Below, piece by piece: positions 49,111 to 58,975 of a stretch of 64,000 bases of DNA. The notes under the pieces are model-generated. The model made no database searches, was not told the DNA's origin, and was given only the letters and a program-made list of their open reading frames with translations. Source of the stretch: Terriglobus roseus. Its GTDB lineage: Bacteria; Acidobacteriota; Terriglobia; Terriglobales; Acidobacteriaceae. The first letter of the stretch is position 1; the number at the start of each line of letters is the position of its first letter. A program made the position numbers and the translations under genes. The stretch covers positions 1,736,001-1,800,000 of the forward strand of contig NZ_FNSD01000001.1 in assembly GCF_900105625.1 (NCBI RefSeq). Reading direction: 5' to 3'.

Positions 49111-49392
49111 AGCCGGCAGGCTCCACGCGGAGTGATCCCGCTGTTGTATCGTGAACGTCCACCTCCAAATCGAATAGGCGACCATCCTTTTTGGGCCTAT
49201 CGAAATACTGTTTCGTCGATAACTCCGATCACTTCAAACGATGTTTGCAGGATGCCAAAGTCGCCATAAAGGCTCCCTCCCTCTGACAACTGCAAAGAAT
49301 CATTTCGCTGTCTGATTGCGAGTGGTCGGCAATCCGCCGGCTCACATCCTTCGTAAGTCATGTAACACCGCACCGCCTAAGGGAGACCACCA
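49111..49392. other. Intergenic region upstream of the ferritin-like genes
   Basis: 282 bp without a supported gene. It contains an imperfect inverted pair (ATAGGC ... GCCTAT around 49175-49204) and otherwise looks like a long leader. A promoter for the ferritin-like pair is expected here but I cannot pick -10/-35 boxes with confidence. Confidence 0.5.
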
Positions 49393-50361
49393 GTGGATAC
49401 GACACTGAGCAACATCGCAAAACTAGGACTATCGCGGCGAGGATTTCTTGCCGGCGCTGGTGCCGTTACTGCAGCCACACTCGTTGGCTGCGGTGATAAC
49501 GGAGCCGTCACCTCGACCGTGCCGACGCCGCCTGCCGCTGTCGCCGTCACAGATGTCGACATCCTGAATTTCGCTCTAAATCTGGAATACCTTGAAGCAG
49601 AGTTCTATCTGCGCGCTGCAACTGGTAGCGGTATCTCTGCGGCAGACGGCGGTGGAGCAACCGTCACGGTTCCCGCGACCACAAAGGTCGCTTTCAGCAA
49701 CGCCTTCTACCAGCAGTTTGCTTTCGAGCTGGCGCAGACTGAACTTCAGCATGTTCGTGCGATTCGCGCGACGATTACATCTCTCGGCGGCACGCCGGTT
49801 GCAGCGCCCGCACTTAATTTCACTGACGCTTTCAATGCTGTAGCCTTCCAGGCTGGGCTTAACAGCTTCAATCCTTTCAGCAGTGACGCCAACTTCCTTA
49901 TTGGTGCTCTGACCTTTGAAGAGGTCGGTGTAACGGCTTACACTGGCGCCGCCAAACTCATCACGAGCACTGCGGTTCTCGACGCTGCTGCGGGCATTCA
50001 GGCTGCCGAGGCATACCACGCCGGTGCAATCCGCACCATCATGGCTGGCAGCGCTCTTTCCAGCAAGTCAACCGCAGGGCTCGATGCGTACAACAGCATT
50101 CTGCAGTTGCTGAATAAGTTAGATGGCACGACCCACACAACGAACCTGGTTACAGGTGGAACTGCCTCAACCAATGCAACTGTCGGCGCAGTCTATTCGC
50201 CTTCGAGCGTGGTTTCTGCAGATGCGAATGCAGTTGGTTATGCCCGAACGACCGATCAGGTGTTGCACATCGCTTATGCCACCCTGCCCGGCACATTTAC
50301 GGCGTCCGGTGGCTTCTTCCCAAGCGGCCTGAACGGCACGATCAAGCAGCCCACCACATAA
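49393..50361 (+). CDS. Tat-exported ferritin-like domain protein (first copy)
   Basis: 322 aa from a GTG at 49393. The N-terminus has a twin-arginine signal (SRRGFLAGAGAV) followed by LVGC, so it may be a Tat lipoprotein. The body is a ferritin-like four-helix bundle (Ferritin_2 type): FALNLEYLEAEFYLRA, ELAQTELQHVRAIR, FEEVGVTAYTGA and EAYHAGAIRTIM, with Glu and His at the di-metal positions. Role (iron, manganese or stress) unknown. A paralogue follows after 34 bp. Confidence 0.85.
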   Translation: MDTTLSNIAKLGLSRRGFLAGAGAVTAATLVGCGDNGAVTSTVPTPPAAVAVTDVDILNFALNLEYLEAEFYLRAATGSGISAADGGGATVTVPATTKVAFSNAFYQQFAFELAQTELQHVRAIRATITSLGGTPVAAPALNFTDAFNAVAFQAGLNSFNPFSSDANFLIGALTFEEVGVTAYTGAAKLITSTAVLDAAAGIQAAEAYHAGAIRTIMAGSALSSKSTAGLDAYNSILQLLNKLDGTTHTTNLVTGGTASTNATVGAVYSPSSVVSADANAVGYARTTDQVLHIAYATLPGTFTASGGFFPSGLNGTIKQPTT

Positions 50362-50395
50362 ATCAGATCGCACGGCACCTGACGGAGAAGAGACC

Positions 50396-51439
50396 ATGGC
50401 AACGCTTGAAACACAGAAACTCGACAGCATTATCGCCAGCCGCCGCTCCCTGCTGATGGGCGCGGGAGCGCTGGCCGCGACTGCGATGATCGGCACGAAG
50501 AACGCCGCCGCCGCAGTCCCGGCAACCCCCACCGATGTTCAGATCCTGAACTTCGCGCTCAACCTCGAATACCTGGAAGCGCAGTTCTACACCATCGCAA
50601 CCGAGGGCGTAACAGCTGATAAGGCGACACAGGGCAGCAAGATCACCCTGCCCACCGGCAGCGGGACAGTCACCTTCCGCGCCGGCGCCAAGACCACCTT
50701 CTCCAATGCGGCAGTAGCAGCCTACGCATTTGAGACTGCGATCGAAGAGCGCAAGCACGTCATTTTCCTGCAGACAGCGCTTGGCTCGGCCGCTGTGGCC
50801 CAGCCAAACATCAACCTGCAGTCGAGCTTCACCACGCTGGGCGGCCTGCTTGGCGTGCCCACCTTCGATCCGTTCACCACGGACCTTAACTTCCTCCTGG
50901 GCTCGTACATCTTCGAGGATGTGGGTGTGACCGCTTACCACGGCGGTGCGCTAGGCATCACGAATAAAGGCAAGACCGGTCAGACGGCGGACTACCTTAC
51001 GCCGGCTGCGGGCATTCATGCCGTAGAGGCTTATCACGCCGGTCTCGTACGCGTGACGCTAGCTCTGTTCGACGCAGGAGTGGTCACGCTCGGCTCGGCA
51101 GACCAGGCGCTGAAGGGTCAGGCTGCTGGGCTTGCAACGGCGATCTCAAACCTGCGGGCTACGCTTGACGGCACAGTCGGGCAGGCTCCCACGGACACTG
51201 CCGGCCTTACGGGTCAGGACGACTTCGGTCTCGCAACCTATTCGGTTCCGACGAACGGCACCACGGGTACGGCATCGCGCATCCTGAACCAGGGCCGCAC
51301 GACATCACCAAACTACAGCAACTTCATCGCGTTCCATCGCACCTACCAGCAGGTTCTGAACATTGTGTACGGCTCCGCGACCGGCGCAGTCTCAGCGAAC
51401 AGTTTCTTCCCGGCCGGTATGAACGGCGACATCAAGTAA
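50396..51439 (+). CDS. Tat-exported ferritin-like domain protein (second copy)
   Basis: 347 aa, paralogous to the preceding gene. Tat signal SRRSLLMGAGALAA, no lipobox Cys. Same four-helix core: FALNLEYLEAQFYTIA, FETAIEERKHVIFLQ, FEDVGVTAYHGG, EAYHAGLVRVTL. GGAGAAGAGACC precedes the ATG. Ends at a strong terminator. The pair is most likely one operon and arose by duplication. Confidence 0.85.
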   Translation: MATLETQKLDSIIASRRSLLMGAGALAATAMIGTKNAAAAVPATPTDVQILNFALNLEYLEAQFYTIATEGVTADKATQGSKITLPTGSGTVTFRAGAKTTFSNAAVAAYAFETAIEERKHVIFLQTALGSAAVAQPNINLQSSFTTLGGLLGVPTFDPFTTDLNFLLGSYIFEDVGVTAYHGGALGITNKGKTGQTADYLTPAAGIHAVEAYHAGLVRVTLALFDAGVVTLGSADQALKGQAAGLATAISNLRATLDGTVGQAPTDTAGLTGQDDFGLATYSVPTNGTTGTASRILNQGRTTSPNYSNFIAFHRTYQQVLNIVYGSATGAVSANSFFPAGMNGDIK

Positions 51440-51458
51440 TCGAAGGGACACAAACACA

Positions 51459-51488
51459 GAAGGGCAGCTCCAAGTGGAGCTGCCCTTC
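51459..51488. terminator. Terminator between ferritin-like gene and cold-shock gene
   Basis: GAAGGGCAGCTCC, AAGT, GGAGCTGCCCTTC: perfect 13-bp stem followed by TTCATG; preceded by A-rich ACACAAACACA, so it can serve both converging transcripts. Confidence 0.8.
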
Positions 51489-51521
51489 TTCATGCTTAGG
51501 ATCGCTCTGCAGCGCTGCAGG

Positions 51522-51722
51522 TTACAGCGGCTGGACGTCCGAGGCCTGCCAGCCCTTGGGTCCCTTGATCACGTTGAACTGCACTGCCTGGCCTTCCTGC
51601 AGGCTTTTGAAGCCTGTGGTGTTAATTGCCGAGTAGTGCACGAAAACGTCCTCGCCATTCTCGCGGCTGACGAACCCGAATCCTTTTGCGTCGTTGAACC
51701 ACTTCACTGTGCCCTGTTCCAT
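51522..51722 (-). CDS. Cold-shock protein (CspA family)
   Basis: 66-aa single OB-fold RNA chaperone. Contains GTVKWFND, the RNP1 KGFGFV and RNP2 VFVHY motifs. The ATG at 51722 gives the canonical N-terminus MEQGTVKWF; an in-frame extension upstream lacks similarity. A leader of up to 180 bp separates it from cmk, compatible with the long structured leaders usual for csp genes. Confidence 0.95.
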   Translation of the reverse strand: MEQGTVKWFNDAKGFGFVSRENGEDVFVHYSAINTTGFKSLQEGQAVQFNVIKGPKGWQASDVQPL

Positions 51723-51902
51723 AAAAGTTTCCGGTCCTCTTCTGTTCGAATCTGCCGTTGAATACAAGGGATCGACGCCGCTGGGGGCGGGCGAGGACCA
51801 ATTTGTCTCAAACGATGCGCATAGACTAGCACGAAAAGTCGGGGTCTTGAAAAGTGTCATTTCGCGCAGGCGCTGCGCCTGGCTGTCGTCCGTCGAGCCG
51901 CT

Positions 51903-52610
51903 TTACAAAATTCGCTCCGACACCAGTGCAACCGTGCGCTCGAGAACCTGGTCGAGCGATAGGCCAGTGGTGTCCAGAATGATGGCATCCTCTGCCGGTT
52001 TCAGCGGGCTCTGCTCACGTGACCGGTCGCGTGTGTCGCGGTCACGCATCTCTTTCAGGAGAGCCTCCTTGTTCTCAGCCGCGGCAGGCTGCTGAGCAAA
52101 ACGGCGATCACCGCGAGCCTCGACGCTGGCGTCCAGAAAGATCTTCACCGGTGCCTGCGGAAAGACAACGGTTCCGATGTCGCGGCCTTCCATGACAACG
52201 CCGGAAGGAGACGCATTCCCGAGCGAGCGCTGCGCGGCCACCATCCACTCACGCACGGGGCCATGGACAGAGACGTGCGATGCGGCCGCCGTCACCTCTG
52301 GATTGCGAAGCTCGCCCGTAACTTCACTGCCGTCCAGGAGTACGCGATTACCACCGTCACCGGGCTCCAGCGTGATGTGCGTGGAGCGTGTCAGCAGGAG
52401 TACGGCTTCACCGTCGTCGAGAGCCGTGCCACTGCGAAGAGCCTTCAACGCCAGCGCGCGGTACATGGCTCCGGTTTCCAGGTTCAGCAGACCGAACCGC
52501 TTCGCCAGGTGCGAGGCAACGGTGCTCTTCCCCGCGCCCGCCGGGCCGTCAATCGCCACCACAAGTCCCTGCCGGCTCACGTCGCTGCCATTGTTCCCTT
52601 GAAAAGTCAT
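51903..52610 (-). CDS. cmk: Cytidylate kinase
   Basis: Phosphorylates CMP/dCMP. 235 aa with P-loop AIDGPAGAGKST, ETGAMYRALA and the MEGRDIGTVVFPQAPVKIFL segment of Cmk, and RRFAQQ later. ATG at 52610. Probably part of a group with csp downstream, though the gap is 180 bp. Confidence 0.95.
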   Translation of the reverse strand: MTFQGNNGSDVSRQGLVVAIDGPAGAGKSTVASHLAKRFGLLNLETGAMYRALALKALRSGTALDDGEAVLLLTRSTHITLEPGDGGNRVLLDGSEVTGELRNPEVTAAASHVSVHGPVREWMVAAQRSLGNASPSGVVMEGRDIGTVVFPQAPVKIFLDASVEARGDRRFAQQPAAAENKEALLKEMRDRDTRDRSREQSPLKPAEDAIILDTTGLSLDQVLERTVALVSERIL

Positions 52611-52669
52611 CGCTTTCTATTCTGCCGTAAACCGGGCTTCCCCACCGAGGCAGGATGGGCGTCACGACA

Positions 52670-52697
52670 AGAGGCCTCCCACGGTGGGGAGGCCTCT
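52670..52697. terminator. Terminator downstream of the PREGG-repeat gene
   Basis: AGAGGCCTCCC ... GGGAGGCCTCT, at least 10 bp of stem, located 26 bp after the stop codon of the minus-strand repeat gene and 60 bp before the cmk start. Confidence 0.7.
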
Positions 52698-52722
52698 CGT
52701 TTTCAAACGGTTGAGCAGGTAT

Positions 52723-55347
52723 TTACTCCGGACGGCGGCGAGGTGCGCCACCGAACGAAGGCTTTCCACCGAAGGAAGGCTTGCGTGGGCCGGAGGACGG
52801 GCGTCCGCCAAACGACGGACGGCCGCCGCCTTCACGTGGAGTGAACGGCTTGCGGTCGCCAAACGATGGACGGCTACCACCTTCACGAGGCGTAAATGGA
52901 CGGCGCTCGCCACCTTCGCGCGGTGTAAACGGCTTGCGATCTCCGAAGGACGGACGCGCGCCAAAGCTGGGACGGCTACCACCCTCACGTGGGGTGAACG
53001 GTCGGCTGCCACCTTCACGAGGAGTGAAGGGCCGACGCTCGCCACCCTCGCGAGGTGTGAACGGCTTGCGATCACCGAAGGACGGACGACCATCACCGCG
53101 CGGCGTGAACGGACGGCTACCGCCCTCACGGGGCGTGAACGGACGACGCTCACCATCGCCACGCGGCGTGAACGGACGGTCTCCACGAGGAGCAAAGGGC
53201 TTGCGATCGCCAAAGGACGGACGGCTACCACCTTCGCGCGGCGTAAACGGACGGCGCTCGCCATCCCCACGCGGGGTGAAGGGACGATCACCGCCCTCGC
53301 GGGGAGTAAATGGGCGGCGCTCGCCGCCTTCGCGAGGCGTAAACGGCTTCCGATCACCAAACGAAGGACGCGCACCGAAGCTCGGACGGCTGCCACCTTC
53401 ACGCGGCGTGAATGGACGACGCTCACCACCTTCGCGAGGAGTGAACGGACGGCGCTCGCCACCTTCGCGCGGGGTGAACGGCTTGCGTTCACCGAACGAA
53501 GGACGCGCACCGAAGCTCGGACGGCTACCACCTTCACGAGGCGTGAACGGACGACGCTCACCACCCTCGCGGGGAGTAAACGGACGGCGCTCGCCACCCT
53601 CACGCGGGGCGAACGGCTTGCGGTCACCAAACGAAGGACGTGCGCCGAAGCTGGGACGGCTACCGCCTTCACGAGGAGTGAACGGGCGACGCTCACCACC
53701 TTCACGAGGCGTAAATGGACGACGCTCTGCGCCGCCTTCGCGGGGCGCGAACGGCTTGCGATCCTGATCCCACGGCCGCGCAAACTCGTTGCGCTGACTG
53801 TCGGATGGGCCGGCTGCATTGTCAGGACGCGTGAAGGGGCGGCGCTCGCGATCACCGCCGGCGGCGAAGCCGCCGGTGCGGCGCTGCGGTGCGAAACCAC
53901 CCTCACGACGCGGAGCAAAACCACCCTCGCGGCGGGGTCCACCAAAGCCACCTTCGCGACGCGGTGCCGGACGGTCGCCTGCAGCGGCGGGACGGCGAAC
54001 CGGATAGCTACCCGTGCGTGCGGGACGACGTTCTTCCGGTGCTCCGCCCTCCGCTGCGAAGCGCGCAGCACGCTCTTCGATCATGTGGCGGCGATCATCA
54101 TCCTCGTAGCGCGAGCGCGGCGCGGCCGTGAAGGCCGGTGCGGCGGTTGCATCTGCGGGAAGCTCATCGAGTGCGCCGGGGATGTACAGCAGTGTCTTGC
54201 CATTCAGAACGGTGGACTCGAGCTGGCGCGACGCAGCCAGGCCGCTTACGACCTCGCGAACGCGCGAACGTGCTGCCAGCGGCGAGAGGAAGATTTCCAT
54301 CTCATCGCTGGTTGCGGCGACTGCCTGCGACAGGTACAGCGACAGCAGTGCGGAGAGAGCCGTGGGCTGTCCCGCGTTGGCGCCTGCCTTGAGGTGACGC
54401 ACGAAGCGGCCGCTCATCAGCTCCCACTTGGAGGGTGCACCGTCAGCATCGGGAACGGGGATGACGCGCTGAATCGCCCAGAGCTCGCTGAGAGCGCGGA
54501 GGACGGCAGAGTCATTCACACCCTGCCCAAGCTCGTTGGAGAGTTCGTGGGGAGCAAGCGCACCCTTCTCCTTCAGAGCTTCATAGACCTTTACTGCCAG
54601 TGGAGAAACGCGCATGGATCCGGTCTGTGCCGGCTCCTGCTTCCAGTTCTTGTCACCACGCAGCGTGTAGACAAACGAAAACGCCTGCGAAGAGCAGACA
54701 AAGTCAGGCTCGCCCGTGGTCGATCCCAACAGGTTCAACGGCACGGCCGAACCTTCGGCGATCATGCGTGCCAGCATGTGGCTGACCGTCTCCTTCTCCT
54801 CAGCGGAGAAACCATTGATGGGATCTGCCTCCGACTCAGGCTCGACGGCTTCGACATTGTTAGGTGTTGGGTTGCCCTCGGCGTCGATCAGGTCCTGCTC
54901 GGCGATCTCGTCGCCCTCATCCTCGGCGATCTCATCGTCGGTGGTCAGCATGACTTCAGGGTCAGCAGCTTCGGGGCTCCAGCCCTTCGACTCCTCGTCT
55001 TCACCTTCCTCGTCATCACCTTCGGACTCTTCGTCGTCTTCTTCGTCTTCGAAGTCCTCATCGGACTCCTCATCTTCTACGGCGAGGGCGTAGGACTCTT
55101 CCTCGCTGGGACTGCCGGTCGTCTTCGGAACCCAACCGTTTTCGGGACGGCCAAGGATGGCCTCGGCAAAGCTGGGCTGAGGCGATGCGGCGAACTGTGC
55201 GTGCGGGTAATAGGGCACAAGGCCCGCAGCATCAAGCCACGTGCGGGCGTCGTCCATGGTGCGCAGGGCGTCGCCGTTCTGATGCCAGAGGGCAATGCGC
55301 GCAAGCTTGAGTTGGTTGGGGGTAATGCTGTCTGGCATGGATGCCAT
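52723..55347 (-). CDS. Protein with acidic region, winged-helix-like core and Arg/Gly/Phe repeat tail
   Basis: 874 aa from the ATG at 55347 (AAGGAC upstream). Four parts: a short helical N-terminus (1-60, TPNQLKLARIALW), an extremely acidic segment (about 81-155, mostly Asp/Glu/Ser), a folded region (about 185-390) whose helices (VKVYEALKEKGALAPHELSN, ALSALLSLYLSQAV) suggest tandem winged-helix modules, possibly of the AlkZ/YcaQ type, and a ~440-residue tail built of RRPFTPREGG and RPSFGARPSFGDRKPF repeats (about nineteen PREGG units) rich in Arg, Gly, Phe. RGG-like tails bind RNA and can drive condensation; such a role is an inference. No close family recognised. The frame to 55548 lacks a likely start. 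Confidence 0.7.
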   Translation of the reverse strand: MASMPDSITPNQLKLARIALWHQNGDALRTMDDARTWLDAAGLVPYYPHAQFAASPQPSFAEAILGRPENGWVPKTTGSPSEEESYALAVEDEESDEDFEDEEDDEESEGDDEEGEDEESKGWSPEAADPEVMLTTDDEIAEDEGDEIAEQDLIDAEGNPTPNNVEAVEPESEADPINGFSAEEKETVSHMLARMIAEGSAVPLNLLGSTTGEPDFVCSSQAFSFVYTLRGDKNWKQEPAQTGSMRVSPLAVKVYEALKEKGALAPHELSNELGQGVNDSAVLRALSELWAIQRVIPVPDADGAPSKWELMSGRFVRHLKAGANAGQPTALSALLSLYLSQAVAATSDEMEIFLSPLAARSRVREVVSGLAASRQLESTVLNGKTLLYIPGALDELPADATAAPAFTAAPRSRYEDDDRRHMIEERAARFAAEGGAPEERRPARTGSYPVRRPAAAGDRPAPRREGGFGGPRREGGFAPRREGGFAPQRRTGGFAAGGDRERRPFTRPDNAAGPSDSQRNEFARPWDQDRKPFAPREGGAERRPFTPREGGERRPFTPREGGSRPSFGARPSFGDRKPFAPREGGERRPFTPREGGERRPFTPREGGSRPSFGARPSFGERKPFTPREGGERRPFTPREGGERRPFTPREGGSRPSFGARPSFGDRKPFTPREGGERRPFTPREGGDRPFTPRGDGERRPFTPREGGSRPSFGDRKPFAPRGDRPFTPRGDGERRPFTPREGGSRPFTPRGDGRPSFGDRKPFTPREGGERRPFTPREGGSRPFTPREGGSRPSFGARPSFGDRKPFTPREGGERRPFTPREGGSRPSFGDRKPFTPREGGGRPSFGGRPSSGPRKPSFGGKPSFGGAPRRRPE
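52760..53780. repeat. Coding minisatellite of PREGG-type units
   Basis: DNA tandem repeat of about 30-bp units (reading ACGGCGCTCGCCACCTTCG and variants on the plus strand) with a higher-order ~150-bp period made of three to five units. It encodes the tail of the minus-strand protein and keeps frame throughout. Confidence 0.8.
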
Positions 55348-55703
55348 GGGGTAGTCCTTCTTTCGGCGCTGCCGTCGCTCAAAGGGCGCGGCGCGGTTCG
55401 TATGCGCAAGGCCAGCAAAAATACGCGGAGACGACCCGCGCTGCTGCCTGCGTGCTGTGTTGGATGTAGGCCAGAGTGCCGCCGCTACCGCCGGAGAGCA
55501 ACTCTTTTTTCGGAGCATCTGGGATGCTCGTACCTGCGACCAATGCATGGATGGGTGCGGTGACTACCCGGCCGCAAGCAAACATTGTGTCGACTTAGGA
55601 AGCGTGTCGTCCGCTTCGTTCTAGAGGAACCGCATGGTTCTTAGAAGAACGCCCGGGCTGCGCTAGGTGCGTGCGCCGATGACGTGCCAGGCTGCCCCCA
55701 AAA
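55348..55703. other. Intergenic gap between mutL stop and the repeat-protein start
   Basis: 356 bp. No gene, tRNA or repeat-family copy recognised. It should hold the promoter for the minus-strand repeat protein. Confidence 0.5.
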
Positions 55704-57800
55704 TTAAATACGCTGGAAGGCGCGCTGGATCTCCTTATGAGAATACCGCAAAGCGATGGGTCTGCCGTGCGGACATGCCATAGGATTTTCAGTTTTTCCG
55801 AGCTCATCGAGCAGCCACTGCATCTTGCTGGTCTCCAGCGGCATGTTGATCTTGACCGCAGCATGGCAGGCAATGGACGCCGCAATGCGCCGCGCGCGAG
55901 TTTCCATGTTGTCTGCCTGGGCCGCATCATCGTCTGTTTGCAACAGTTCCGCGAGCGCCAGCTCCAGTTCCTTACCCTCAAGACCGACTGGCGCAGACTT
56001 CACCGCGAGCGTCCGAGGCCCGAAGGGCTCTGCTTCAAAGCCGTTGCGGTTCAGTTCCTCGGCCATGCCGGCGAAGTTGGCCATCTGTGCGGGGACAAGG
56101 TCGATCAGCAGCGGCATCAGCAACCGCTGGCGCTGCACGCGCTCTACCTGCCGCTCGCGCAGCACCTTCTCAAACAGGATGCGCTCGTGGGCAACGTGTT
56201 GATCGATGATCCAGAGTCCTTCTTCGTTGACCGCAAGGATGAAGGAGTTCTGCACCTGGCCAAGTGGGCGCAGACCACCGAGTCCGGCCAGGTTCGCGGT
56301 GTCTTCAATACGCTCCGCTGCAGGCACGCGTGCCGGAGTGCCTGCGGGCAGATGCGTCCCGGCGTGCGCATCCGGTAAGTCACCACAAGGCGTGAGTGCG
56401 ATACCAGCACCACCAACACCCTGGGTGCCCCATTCACGCGCAGCCTCATCACGCGTAAGTGGGATCTCACCAAAACTAAGTCGGCCCGGCAGCGGCGTGA
56501 GGGGTTTCACGGTAAGTGAGAACCCGTCAACATCGCTCGCATCAATGAGACCGATGCTGCGGTCCAGGGCCCGTCGCTCGTCAGCCTCCGAAGCTTCACG
56601 AATCTGATGTTCGCTCCAGGGTGCATCACTGCCCGGCCCCGGACCACGCACGACCGGATCAAGCTCGATGCTCTCCTGCCCATCGAGCAGACCGATCCGC
56701 GGCGACGGTGCGAGTGCGCTAAGAAAGCTGGCAGCGGGACGTGCTTTGAGGACCGTGTTGCGGACGGTGTCTCGGACGAAGTCATGCACGAAGCTCGATT
56801 GCCGGAAGCGCACTTCGGTCTTGGCAGGATGCACGTTCACATCGACTTCGGCTGCGGGCATCTCCAGAAACAGGAGCACCACCGGGAAGGATGTGGGTGG
56901 CAGGATGTTCTTGTAGGCCTCGGTGAGTGCGTGCAGGATGAGACGGTCGCGCACCTGCCGACCGTTCACGAACACATAGATCGATCCGCGATTGAGTTTC
57001 TGTAACTCAGGCTTGGAGACAAAGCCTCGCACACGGAGATAGCCGGGCTCCGGGGCGACATAATCTTCTTCGCGACGCCACGGTGGCGGTTCGGGAAGAC
57101 CGGCTCTCGTGAAGTCCATCTCTGCGGCGCAAGGCAGCATATCGCGCGAAATATCACTGCCGAGGATCTGATAAAGCCGCTCGCTTGCATCCCGCACCGC
57201 AGGCGCGATCAACAACGCGTGCGTCGCAGAATGTAACTCAAAGTGCTTCCCAGGATGCGCAAGCGCATAGTGCGTAACTAATGCGGCGACGTGCGATAAC
57301 TCTGTCGGCTCGGACTTCAGGAACTTCTTGCGTGCAGGCACGTTGAAGAAGAGGTCCTTGATGGCGATTGTGGTACCGACCGGCACGCCAACATCTTCCA
57401 CCTTCGTCATCTTGCCGCCATGGATTTCGATGCGCGTGCCGACTGCGTCCTCTTCGGAGCGTGTGTCTAACTCCACGCGAGCGACCGATGCGATGGATGG
57501 CAGTGCCTCGCCACGGAAGCCGAGCGTTGCGATGTGCAGCAGGTCCTCCGCGGACCGCAGCTTGCTGGTAGCGTGCCGTTCGAATGCGAGCATCGCATCG
57601 TCGCGCACCATGCCGTGGCCGTTGTCGACGATGCGGATCAGCTTGCGGCCGCCGCCTTCAACCTCGATGCGGATGCGCGTCGCGCCCGCGTCCACTGCGT
57701 TTTCCAGCAGTTCTTTCACAACGGACGCAGGCCGTTCCACCACTTCGCCCGCGGCGATCTGGTTCGCCACCTGGTCGGAGAGTACGCGGATACGGCCCAT
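55704..57800 (-). CDS. mutL: DNA mismatch repair protein MutL (endonuclease type)
   Basis: 698 aa. The GHKL ATPase half has ANQIAAGEVVERPASVVKEL, DNGHGM, ATLGFRGEAL; the C-terminal half keeps the endonuclease metal motif as DQHVAHERILFE, SIACHAAVKI and CPHGRP, so it should nick DNA like MutL of bacteria lacking MutH. Between them lies a variable linker (about 360-505), and residues ~444-461 (GEIPLTRDEAAREWGTQG) are encoded by a copy of the dispersed palindrome. ATG at 57800. Confidence 0.95.
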   Translation of the reverse strand: MGRIRVLSDQVANQIAAGEVVERPASVVKELLENAVDAGATRIRIEVEGGGRKLIRIVDNGHGMVRDDAMLAFERHATSKLRSAEDLLHIATLGFRGEALPSIASVARVELDTRSEEDAVGTRIEIHGGKMTKVEDVGVPVGTTIAIKDLFFNVPARKKFLKSEPTELSHVAALVTHYALAHPGKHFELHSATHALLIAPAVRDASERLYQILGSDISRDMLPCAAEMDFTRAGLPEPPPWRREEDYVAPEPGYLRVRGFVSKPELQKLNRGSIYVFVNGRQVRDRLILHALTEAYKNILPPTSFPVVLLFLEMPAAEVDVNVHPAKTEVRFRQSSFVHDFVRDTVRNTVLKARPAASFLSALAPSPRIGLLDGQESIELDPVVRGPGPGSDAPWSEHQIREASEADERRALDRSIGLIDASDVDGFSLTVKPLTPLPGRLSFGEIPLTRDEAAREWGTQGVGGAGIALTPCGDLPDAHAGTHLPAGTPARVPAAERIEDTANLAGLGGLRPLGQVQNSFILAVNEEGLWIIDQHVAHERILFEKVLRERQVERVQRQRLLMPLLIDLVPAQMANFAGMAEELNRNGFEAEPFGPRTLAVKSAPVGLEGKELELALAELLQTDDDAAQADNMETRARRIAASIACHAAVKINMPLETSKMQWLLDELGKTENPMACPHGRPIALRYSHKEIQRAFQRI
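56423..56471. repeat. Palindromic element inside mutL linker
   Basis: Plus strand: GGGTGCCCCATTCACGCG, loop, CACGCGTAAGTGGGATCTC. Same frame of conserved bases as the intergenic copy at 23918-23965 (GGGTGCCCCATTCATGACG ... CGTCATGAGTGGGA), but a different stem (ACGCG/CGCGT instead of TCATGACG/CGTCATGA). Confidence 0.8.
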
Positions 57801-57915
57801 GCAGTGATTCTACGGTGCGCTGCGTCGTGGAAAAGCGGTACGTAATTCAGGGGACATACCGTTCGCCGAATCGCGCCAGAGGAATCGCGGTGCATCGTGC
57901 GGCATCCAATCGCCT

Positions 57916-58911
<996 letters not shown>

Positions 58912-58929
58912 GTCGTAGCAATTTACAAA

Positions 58930-58957
58930 GAAGGGCCGCGCATCCTCGCGGCCCTTC
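58930..58957. terminator. Terminator between aldo/keto reductase and RidA gene
   Basis: GAAGGGCCGCG, CATCCT, CGCGGCCCTTC: perfect 11-bp stem followed by TTCGTTGCTT, between converging stops. Confidence 0.8.
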
Positions 58958-58975
58958 TTCGTTGCTTATATCTGG

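Noticed and set aside
52684-55563. 959-codon open frame on the plus strand opposite the PREGG-repeat gene
   Set aside because: It mirrors the minus-strand minisatellite; its product is a monotone Thr/Arg/Glu/Ala string without domain, start site or signal, and the minus-strand frame has a ribosome-binding site and folded domains.
55348-55703. Possible tRNA or small RNA in the 356-bp gap
   Set aside because: No cloverleaf or conserved T-loop found by eye.
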